This document shows positions 57,841-64,000 of a stretch of DNA of 64,000 nucleotides, piece after piece (position 1 is the stretch's first letter; each line of letters begins with the position of its first letter). This DNA comes from Pseudosulfitobacter pseudonitzschiae (GTDB lineage Bacteria; Pseudomonadota; Alphaproteobacteria; Rhodobacterales; Rhodobacteraceae): the NCBI RefSeq assembly GCF_900129395.1, contig NZ_FQVP01000002.1:248001-312000 (forward strand), read 5' to 3'. The notes below the pieces were generated by a model. The model was not told the origin of the DNA. It was given only the letters and a program-made list of their open reading frames with translations, and searched no databases. The position numbers and the translations under genes are program-made.

Positions 57841-59040
57841 ATGGACCTGAGCTATACCGACGAAGAACTGGCATTCCGCGACGAAGTCCGCGCTTTCATG
57901 CGTGACGAGCTTCCCAAGGAAATGTCCGACAAGATCCGCCTGGGCGAAGAGCTGGGCAAGGAAGGCCAGGAAAAATGGCACGCCATCCTGAACGGCAAGG
58001 GCTGGCTCGCGCCCAACTGGCCGAAGAAATTCGGCGGGGCCGAATGGAACGCCGTGCAGCGTCACATTTTCGAGGAAGAGGCCGCCGCACACCACGCGCC
58101 GCGCATCGTGCCGTTCGGCCTGTCGATGCTGGCGCCGGTGCTGCAAAAGTTCGGCTCGAAAGAGCAACAGGATTACTGGCTGCCGCGCATTCTGGACGGC
58201 TCTGACTGGTGGTGTCAGGGCTATTCCGAGCCGGGCGCCGGGTCCGACCTTGCCTCGCTGAAAACCCGTGCCGTGCGGGATGGCGACCACTATATCGTCA
58301 ACGGTCAAAAGACATGGACGACGCTGGGCCAGCACGCCAACATGATCTTCTGCCTGGTGCGCACCGACCCCGACGTGAAACAGCAAGAGGGCATTTCCTT
58401 CCTGCTGATCGACATGAACACCCCCGGCATCGAAGTGCGCCCGATCATCCTGCTGGATGGCACGCACGAGGTGAACGAGGTGTTCTTTGACGATGTCAAA
58501 GTGCCGGTCGAAAACCTTGTTGGCGAAGAAAACAAGGGCTGGACCTATGCCAAGTACCTGCTGACCCACGAACGCACCAACATCGCGGGCGTCGGGTTCT
58601 CGCAGGCTGGTCTGAACACCGTCAAACGTATTGCCCGCGCCGAAATGGCCGGGGGCAAGCCGTTGATGGCGAACCCGCATTTTGCGGCGCGCGTCGCACA
58701 GGTCGAGATTGACCTCAAGGCGATGGCAACCAGCAACATGCGCATCATCTCGGCGGCGGCCGCGGGTGGCGCGCCGGGCGTCGAGGCGTCGATGCTGAAG
58801 GTCAAGGGCACGATCATCCGTCAGGAAATCAACGATCTGGCCCGCCGGGCCGTCGGCCCCTACGCGATGCCCTTTGCCTCGGAGGCGATCGAAGGCAGCA
58901 ACGAAGCCTTGCCCGATCCGCACGAGGCCGGTCCGGTCGCGGCGCAATATTTCAACAATCGCAAGCTGTCGATCTTTGGCGGCAGCAACGAAATCCAACG
59001 CGGCATCATCGCGAAGGTCATGATGGGAGGCGGCAAATGA
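57841..59040 (+). CDS. acyl-CoA dehydrogenase, large-subunit type (PimC-like)
   Basis: A 399-residue flavoprotein subunit. FAD contacts are CQGYSEPGAGSDLASL and WTTLGQHAN, and the C-terminal end is LSIFGGSNEIQRGIIAK. The medium-chain enzyme has Glu just before the GT/GS of that motif; here it is Gly (FGGSN), so the catalytic base must come from elsewhere. The following gene encodes a diverged second subunit, as in pimeloyl-CoA dehydrogenase. The 4-bp overlap to that gene supports a heteromer. Confidence 0.9.
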   Translation: MDLSYTDEELAFRDEVRAFMRDELPKEMSDKIRLGEELGKEGQEKWHAILNGKGWLAPNWPKKFGGAEWNAVQRHIFEEEAAAHHAPRIVPFGLSMLAPVLQKFGSKEQQDYWLPRILDGSDWWCQGYSEPGAGSDLASLKTRAVRDGDHYIVNGQKTWTTLGQHANMIFCLVRTDPDVKQQEGISFLLIDMNTPGIEVRPIILLDGTHEVNEVFFDDVKVPVENLVGEENKGWTYAKYLLTHERTNIAGVGFSQAGLNTVKRIARAEMAGGKPLMANPHFAARVAQVEIDLKAMATSNMRIISAAAAGGAPGVEASMLKVKGTIIRQEINDLARRAVGPYAMPFASEAIEGSNEALPDPHEAGPVAAQYFNNRKLSIFGGSNEIQRGIIAKVMMGGGK

Positions 59041-60134
59041 ACTTTGAGCTGACAGAAGAGCGGCAGATGCTGCAAGACAGCCTGCGGCGTTACCTGCGGG
59101 ACAAGTATACGACAGCCACACGCAACGAGATCCTCGAAAGCGCAAACGGCATGTCCAGTGAGGTCTGGGCGCAACTGGCCGAACTGGGCGTGATCGGTGC
59201 GATGTTCACCGAGGATCAGGGCGGCTTTGGTGGCGCGGGTTTCGACATCGCCGTGGTGTTCGAGGAACTGGGCCGCGCGGGCGTGGTCGAGCCGTTCATG
59301 GACAGCGCGCTGATCGGGGGCCGCATCCTGGCCGCCTGTGACAAGGCCGACCTGGTCGAAGAGATGATCGGTGGCGGCCTGCAACTGGCCGTGGCCCATG
59401 GAGAACCGACCAGCCGCTATGACCTGAACCATGTGCGCACATCGGTCGATGGCGGCAAGCTGAACGGGCGCAAGGCCGTGGTGATGAACGCCGAAAACGC
59501 CGACCATCTGATCGTGTCGGCCCGTGCCAGCGGCGACGTGGCGGACGAGGCCGGCATCTCGCTGTACCTTGTCGCCAAGGACGCGGCAGGTCTGACCATT
59601 CAGGGCTATCCCCTGCTGGCCGGTGGCCGCGCGGCCGAGGTTACCCTGGACGGTGTCGAGGGTGAACTGCTGACCGAAGACGGCTTTGCCGTTCTGTCGG
59701 ACGTGATGGCGCTGGCCACTATGGCGCAATGTGCCGAAACGCTGGGTGCGATGGACACGGCAACCCGCCTGACCAACGACTATCTTGGCACGCGCAAACA
59801 GTTCGGCCGCCCCATCGGCACCTTCCAGGCGCTGGCGCACCGCATGGCGGACATGCTGATCGAAATGGAACAGGCGCGCAGCGCAGTCATCAACGCGGCG
59901 GGCAACCTGAACGAAGACACCCGCATTCGTGACATGAACATTTCGGCGGCGAAAAACCTGTTGGGCCGCGCCGGTCGTCTGATCGCCGAGGAAGCGATCC
60001 AGATGCACGGCGGCATCGCCATGACGCAGGAATACGAACTGGCCCACATCGCCAAGCGTATCATCATGGCCGATCACCGCTTTGGCGACACGGACCACCA
60101 CCTGGAACGTTATATCGCGCTGAGTGCTGCGTGA
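59037..60134 (+). CDS. acyl-CoA dehydrogenase, small-subunit type (PimD-like)
   Basis: A 365-residue protein. ALATMAQCAETLGAMDTATRLTNDYLGTRKQFGRPIGTFQALAHRMADML is the conserved ACAD helix region, and AEEAIQMHGGIAMTQEYELAHIAKR closes the C-terminal domain. Its YSxxGAGSD-type FAD loop is missing, consistent with a subunit that works with the larger one. It overlaps the large-subunit gene by 4 bp and is followed after one base by the thioesterase gene. Confidence 0.9.
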   Translation: MNFELTEERQMLQDSLRRYLRDKYTTATRNEILESANGMSSEVWAQLAELGVIGAMFTEDQGGFGGAGFDIAVVFEELGRAGVVEPFMDSALIGGRILAACDKADLVEEMIGGGLQLAVAHGEPTSRYDLNHVRTSVDGGKLNGRKAVVMNAENADHLIVSARASGDVADEAGISLYLVAKDAAGLTIQGYPLLAGGRAAEVTLDGVEGELLTEDGFAVLSDVMALATMAQCAETLGAMDTATRLTNDYLGTRKQFGRPIGTFQALAHRMADMLIEMEQARSAVINAAGNLNEDTRIRDMNISAAKNLLGRAGRLIAEEAIQMHGGIAMTQEYELAHIAKRIIMADHRFGDTDHHLERYIALSAA

Positions 60135-60135
60135 T

Positions 60136-60552
60136 ATGACGGACGGGCCGGGAATTATCCGCAATGAAACGGGCGCTCAGACGCTCTTGGGGTATGTGGT
60201 TGATATTTCGGCCAATGATGGAATAGGACGCTGCGTGCTGGATATCGGCGCGCAGCACGGCAACCGCCACGGTGCGTTGCACGGCGGCATCATCGCCTGC
60301 ATTCTGGACAATGCAATGGGCTATGGCGCTGCGATGCATTCGTCCAAGGACGGCAGCGACAAGTTCCTGACCATTTCGATGAACACGCAATTCATCGCAC
60401 CCGCGCTGAAGGGCCGCGTGACCGCCACGGGCAAGGTTACCGGCGGCGGACGCAACCTGATGTTTCTCGAAGGCGAATTGCACGATGAGGACGGGCGCCT
60501 GCTGGCCACGGCCACCGGCGTTTACAAGAAAGTGCGAGAGGCGCAGTCATGA
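60136..60552 (+). CDS. PaaI-type hotdog-fold thioesterase
   Basis: A 138-residue protein. The hotdog helix motif GNRHGALHGGIIACILDNAMG holds the catalytic HGG/Asp pattern of PaaI-like thioesterases, followed by SMNTQFIAPALKGRVTATGKVTGGGRNLMFLEGEL. It would hydrolyse acyl-CoA and recycle CoA in the pathway. Its start is one base after the preceding stop, and its end overlaps the next gene (ATGA). Confidence 0.88.
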   Translation: MTDGPGIIRNETGAQTLLGYVVDISANDGIGRCVLDIGAQHGNRHGALHGGIIACILDNAMGYGAAMHSSKDGSDKFLTISMNTQFIAPALKGRVTATGKVTGGGRNLMFLEGELHDEDGRLLATATGVYKKVREAQS

Positions 60553-61325
60553 GCGATCCATATCTTGAAGATGCGGGCGACCGTCTGATCGTCTGGAACG
60601 GCAATGCACATATGCGTGGCGCGCTGTCGCCCGAGCTGTATGCGGTGATCACCGAAGCTTTCGCCAAGGCGCAAGAGCCGCGCATTCGGGCGGTTGTGCT
60701 GACCTCGACCGGCGGGTTCTTTTGTGCGGGCGGCAACCTCAACGTGCTGATCGCGCGGCGTGACATGGCCGAGGACGCACGGCGCGACAAGATCGACGAA
60801 CTGCACGACCTGATCCGCCTGATCCGCAGCAGCCCGGTGCCGGTGATCTGCGCCGTCAAAGGCGGTGCGGCAGGTGCGGGCGCGTCCATTGCGCTGGCCT
60901 GTGACATGATCGTGGCCGAGGAAGGTGCGAAATTCACCGCCTCCTACGTGAACGCAGGGCTGGTGCCGGATGGTGGCCTGACTGCGCATCTTGCCCGAAT
61001 GGTCCCGCGCCAGCTGGCGATGGAGATGTGCGTGCTGGCACAGCCGGTGACCGCAGAGCGGATGCAGGCGCTGGGTGTCGTCAGCCAGCTGTGTGCGGCG
61101 GATGATGTGGTGCCGCAGGCGCTGGCCATCGTGGACCGCATCGCCAAAGGCCCCCGCGTGGCCCAGGGGCGCATCCGCGAGATGGTCGCGCGTGCCTATG
61201 ATCAGGACGAGGCCGCGCAACTGGATATGGAACGCGACGGCATGGCCTGGGCCGCAGGCGCGGATGAAGCTGCCGAGGGCATCGCGGCCTTCCTTGAGAA
61301 ACGCGCGCCGGAGTTTGGCACATGA
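60549..61325 (+). CDS. enoyl-CoA hydratase/isomerase family protein (crotonase fold)
   Basis: A 258-residue protein. STGGFFCAGGNLNVLI is the first oxyanion motif, and GGAAGAGASIALACDMIVAEEGAKFTASYVNAGLVPDGG holds the second. The second-Glu position of the classic hydratase reads Asp (PDGG). It is likely a hydratase or isomerase for an unsaturated acyl-CoA. It is joined by 4-bp overlaps to both neighbours. Confidence 0.87.
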   Translation: MSDPYLEDAGDRLIVWNGNAHMRGALSPELYAVITEAFAKAQEPRIRAVVLTSTGGFFCAGGNLNVLIARRDMAEDARRDKIDELHDLIRLIRSSPVPVICAVKGGAAGAGASIALACDMIVAEEGAKFTASYVNAGLVPDGGLTAHLARMVPRQLAMEMCVLAQPVTAERMQALGVVSQLCAADDVVPQALAIVDRIAKGPRVAQGRIREMVARAYDQDEAAQLDMERDGMAWAAGADEAAEGIAAFLEKRAPEFGT

Positions 61326-62815
61326 CCGCACGGGTCGAGGACTATCTGGCAACGCAGGTCGCCACCCGCCCGGATGCACTTGCGTTCGACGACAACACCG
61401 GTGTCTCGGTGACCTATGCCGAACTGGACGCTGCCGCCGATGACATCGGTGCACGGCTGACCGGTCTGGGCGTGGTCGCAGGCGACCGCGTGCTGATGCT
61501 GTCCGAAAACTGCGTGGCCGCCGTGGCGCTGCTGTTCGGCGCATGGAAGATCGGCGCAACTGTGGTGCCGTTCAACGCACGCCAGACGGCCGGCGAAGTG
61601 CAAAAGGTCATCGACCACGCCGAACCCAGCGCACTGGTCTGCACCAGCGCTGCCTCACCGGATGCAGCGGCCCATGGCGCACGGTTCGGCGCGGTCGAGG
61701 CGACGGGACCTTATGGCGCGCTGTCGTTCGCGGCGCTGGACGGCGGCACACCGGACGCGACCAGCGACGTGGCGGTTCTGCTTTATACCACGGGTACCAC
61801 CGGCACGCCCAAGGGCGTAATGCTGACCCATGACAACGTCCGCTTTGGCGGGCTGACCTCGTCCAACCTGCGCAACATGACACCCGACGACGTGATCTAT
61901 GGCGTACTGCCGATGACCCATGTGTTCGGCATGTGCTCGGTCATGGCGGCGGCGGTCTATACCGGCGCGCCCGTGCGGCTGGCGGCGCGGTTCGATGTGG
62001 CGGCGACCTACGAGGCGTTGAAATCGGGTGTAACCCTCTATTCCGCCGTGCCGCAGATGCACGCGCTGTTGATGGCCTACACGCGCAAGATGGGCTACAC
62101 GCGGCTGGACAGCCCGACGCTGCGCTATGTCTCGTCCGGGGCGGCCCCGCTGGACCCGGCATGGAAACGTCAGGCCGAAGCGTTCTATGGCGTTGCCATA
62201 CAGAACGGCTATGGCATGACCGAAACCAGCGCAGGCACCGCGGCCACGACCAACGCCATCGGCGATCCTGACATTTCGGTCGGCCCCGCCTTGCCGGGGG
62301 TCGAGGTGGCGCTGGATATGGACGCGCCCGGATCGGGCGATGGCGTGGGCGAGGTGATCACCCGCGGCCCGCAGGTCATGAAAGGGTATTACAAGAACCC
62401 AGAGGACACTGCCAAAGTGCTGTCTGCCGACGGCTGGCTGCATACCGGTGATCTGGGGCGCATCGACGAAAAGGGCCACCTGCACATCGTGGGCCGCTCA
62501 AAAGAGCTGATCATTCACGGTGGCTTCAACGTCTATCCGCCCGAGGTCGAGGCGGCGCTGAACGATCACCCGCAGGTGATCCAGACGGCGGTCATCGGGC
62601 ACAAGGTGGACGGCGACGAAAAGGTGCTGGCCTTCTGCCAGGTGGCCGACGGCGACGATGTCAGCATTGAAGATCTGCGCGCATTCGCCGCCGAGCGGCT
62701 GGCGGGCTACAAACGGCCCAGCCAGATCATCCTGGCGTCGTCCTTGCCCGCGGCGCCCACGGGCAAGATCCTGAAACACAAGTTGCTGGAAGCCTTTGCC
62801 GATCAGATCGGCTGA
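61322..62815 (+). CDS. acyl-CoA ligase (ANL superfamily, PimA-like)
   Basis: A 497-residue adenylate-forming enzyme. AMP-binding motif LLYTTGTTGTPKGVMLTH, then GYGMTE at the A5 position, GWLHTGDLGRIDEKG (A7), VGRSKELIIHGGFNVYPPEVE (A8) and the catalytic Lys in PTGKILKHKL (A10). It activates a carboxylic acid to its CoA thioester and feeds the upstream beta-oxidation enzymes. It is the last gene of the operon and converges with rpe. Confidence 0.92.
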   Translation: MTARVEDYLATQVATRPDALAFDDNTGVSVTYAELDAAADDIGARLTGLGVVAGDRVLMLSENCVAAVALLFGAWKIGATVVPFNARQTAGEVQKVIDHAEPSALVCTSAASPDAAAHGARFGAVEATGPYGALSFAALDGGTPDATSDVAVLLYTTGTTGTPKGVMLTHDNVRFGGLTSSNLRNMTPDDVIYGVLPMTHVFGMCSVMAAAVYTGAPVRLAARFDVAATYEALKSGVTLYSAVPQMHALLMAYTRKMGYTRLDSPTLRYVSSGAAPLDPAWKRQAEAFYGVAIQNGYGMTETSAGTAATTNAIGDPDISVGPALPGVEVALDMDAPGSGDGVGEVITRGPQVMKGYYKNPEDTAKVLSADGWLHTGDLGRIDEKGHLHIVGRSKELIIHGGFNVYPPEVEAALNDHPQVIQTAVIGHKVDGDEKVLAFCQVADGDDVSIEDLRAFAAERLAGYKRPSQIILASSLPAAPTGKILKHKLLEAFADQIG

Positions 62816-62830
62816 GGCCTCGGGTCTGTC

Positions 62831-63520
62831 TCAGGCCCAGACACCTTCGGCGGCGGCGCGGATGGCGCGGATGTTCTCGCCGTAGGGCGCGGGGTTCTGG
62901 ACCGAGCCGCCCTTGAACACGGCAGAGCCTGCGACCAGCACATCGGCCCCCGCCTGCGCCACCAGTGGCGCGGTCTTGGGGTCGACGCCGCCGTCGATCT
63001 CGATGTGCACGGGCCGGTCACCGATCATGCTGCGCAGGGCCTTGATCTTGGTGGTCATGTCGATGAACTTTTGCCCGCCGAAACCGGGGTTTACCGTCAT
63101 CACACAGACCAGATCGACCATATCCATCAGGTCTTCGACCGCCGACGCAGGCGTGCCGGGGTTCAGCGCGACACCGGCCTTGCACCCCGCCGCGCGGATC
63201 GCTTGCAGGGTGCGGTGGATGTGCGGGCCTGCCTCGATATGGGCGGTCAGCACGTCGGCACCGGCCTGCGCGAAAGTGTCGATATAGGCATCCACCGGCG
63301 AAATCATCAGGTGCACGTCCATCACGCCCTTGATGTGGGGCCGGATCGCCGCACAGGTGGCTGGGCCAAAGGTGATGTTGGGCACGAAATGCCCGTCCAT
63401 CACGTCCACATGAATCCAGTCCGCGCCCTGCGCCTCGGCGGCGGCGCATTCAGCACCGAAGTTGGCGAAATCGGCGGCAAGGATGGAAGGGGCAATTTTG
63501 ATCGCGCGGTCGAAGGTCAT
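62831..63520 (-). CDS. rpe: ribulose-phosphate 3-epimerase
   Basis: A 229-residue TIM-barrel enzyme interconverting ribulose 5-phosphate and xylulose 5-phosphate in the pentose phosphate/Calvin pathways. It begins [14 protein letters not shown] and has [16 protein letters not shown] (metal His and catalytic Asp), [17 protein letters not shown] and [12 protein letters not shown]. Length matches the family. It is preceded by about 100 bp containing a copy of a dispersed motif. Confidence 0.97.
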   Translation of the reverse strand: MTFDRAIKIAPSILAADFANFGAECAAAEAQGADWIHVDVMDGHFVPNITFGPATCAAIRPHIKGVMDVHLMISPVDAYIDTFAQAGADVLTAHIEAGPHIHRTLQAIRAAGCKAGVALNPGTPASAVEDLMDMVDLVCVMTVNPGFGGQKFIDMTTKIKALRSMIGDRPVHIEIDGGVDPKTAPLVAQAGADVLVAGSAVFKGGSVQNPAPYGENIRAIRAAAEGVWA

Positions 63521-63595
63521 GGGGGCAGCCTTTGGGTGTTGGGGTCGGGCTGTCTATAGCGGGCCGTGCTGCCTGTGAAAAGTGCGGGAGCCTCC

Positions 63596-63624
63596 GGCGG
63601 GAGTTTATTTGGCAAGATGAAGGG
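63596..63624 (+). repeat. copy 3 of dispersed ggcaagatgaaggg repeat
   Basis: It reads ggcgggagtttattt then ggcaagatgaaggg and directly abuts the stop codon of the minus-strand epimerase gene. The 23994 copy differs in the three central bases. The preceding cctccggcgggag could form a short stem. Confidence 0.65.
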
Positions 63625-64000
63625 TCAGGTTTGGTAATAATCGCGGTACCACGCGACGAAGGCGTCGATGCCGGTCTGGATCGGCGTGGCGGGGCGTTTG
63701 CCGGTCAGGGTTTCCAGCAGGGTCGCGTCGGCCCATGTGGCGGGGACATCGCCGGGCTGCATGTCCTTGAAGTTGATCTGCGCCTTGGTGCCACAGGCCG
63801 TTTCTATCGCGGCGATGAAATCCATCAGCCTGACCGGCGCGCCGTTGCCGATGTTGACGATGCGGTGCGGGGCGACGGGGCTGAGGCTGTCGCCGGCCAC
63901 CGGATTGTCCCGTTCGGGCACCGCGTCGATCAGGGCGCTGATCGCGGCGGTCAGGTCGTCGATATAGGTGAAATCGCGCATCATGTCGCCGTGGTTGTAG
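63625..64000 (-). CDS. NAD-dependent nucleotide-sugar epimerase, C-terminal part (partial)
   Basis: It is cut by the right edge. The visible C-terminal ~125 residues include YNHGDMMRDFTYIDDLTAAI and HRIVNIGNGAPVRLMDFI, then INFKDMQPGDVPATWADATLL and GIDAFVAWYRDYY. This is the end of UDP-glucuronate 4-epimerase-like short-chain dehydrogenases. The Rossmann motif and catalytic Tyr-Lys pair lie outside the window. It may supply sugar nucleotides for glycan synthesis; its partner genes are not visible. Confidence 0.88.
   Translation of the reverse strand, partial: YNHGDMMRDFTYIDDLTAAISALIDAVPERDNPVAGDSLSPVAPHRIVNIGNGAPVRLMDFIAAIETACGTKAQINFKDMQPGDVPATWADATLLETLTGKRPATPIQTGIDAFVAWYRDYYQT

Noticed and set aside
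62816-62840. Hairpin between the ligase and rpe genes
   Set aside because: Only a five-base stem (ggcct/aggcc) is present; too weak to call a terminator.

Overview
The window is a GC-rich chromosomal segment whose gene content, overlapping stop/start junctions and repeat style point to a marine-type Rhodobacteraceae (Roseobacter group, Alphaproteobacteria). Supporting signs are the tamA-tamB pair, the nadABC cluster, hisD followed by a UPF0262 gene and a low-molecular-weight phosphatase gene, murA followed by a DUF2948 gene, a paired acyl-CoA dehydrogenase operon of the pimeloyl type, and an RTX protein of type I secretion style. Species identity cannot be fixed from the sequence alone. No phage, plasmid or CRISPR locus is present.

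Layout. 0-10 kb: the end of a luciferase-like monooxygenase, a membrane sensor histidine kinase, a GH13 sugar phosphorylase, and tamA-tamB for outer-membrane assembly. 10-17 kb: vitamin and cofactor operons panBC and nadABC on the minus strand, then a degenerate nucleotidyltransferase-like gene and a small acidic protein. 17-20.5 kb: an RTX repeat protein, then a 1.5-kb AT-richer islet holding one serine hydrolase gene. The islet is bounded by an intact tRNA-Thr and a 26-bp copy of that tRNA's 3' end. 20.5-28.4 kb: a small basic protein, murA and DUF2948, an acetyltransferase, and hisD with five small downstream genes; this block is flanked by inverted copies of a hairpin-rich repeat. 28.4-34.5 kb: the most accessory-looking part, with an uncharacterised 483-aa protein, lepA, an AT-rich HTH-containing orphan, an orphan Phd-like protein with repeated operator-like motifs, and a PA14-like secreted protein.

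34.5-42 kb: a compact minus-strand operon of seven genes (nucleotide-sugar dehydrogenase, four glycosyltransferases of two kinds, a histidine phosphatase and a deacetylase-like protein). It probably builds an acidic glycan or glycolipid of unknown structure. 42-49 kb: a large MscS-type channel overlapping a membrane-anchored patatin-like protein, then a DEAD-box RNA helicase with a long basic tail. 49-55 kb: a complete peptide/microcin-C-like ABC importer (ATPase, binding protein, two permeases). 55-63 kb: a methyltransferase, then a six-gene acyl-CoA degradation operon (bifunctional hydratase/dehydrogenase, two acyl-CoA dehydrogenase subunits, hotdog thioesterase, crotonase, acyl-CoA ligase) that looks like a dicarboxylic or long-chain acid beta-oxidation unit. 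The window ends with rpe and the C-terminal part of a nucleotide-sugar epimerase.

The least explained structures are three clusters of perfect hairpins with trinucleotide loops (23.4-23.8, 28.0-28.3 and 33.1 kb), the tRNA-Thr islet, the exact 510-bp periodicity inside tamB, and the glycosyltransferase operon. All functional calls are from reading motifs; no database search was run.
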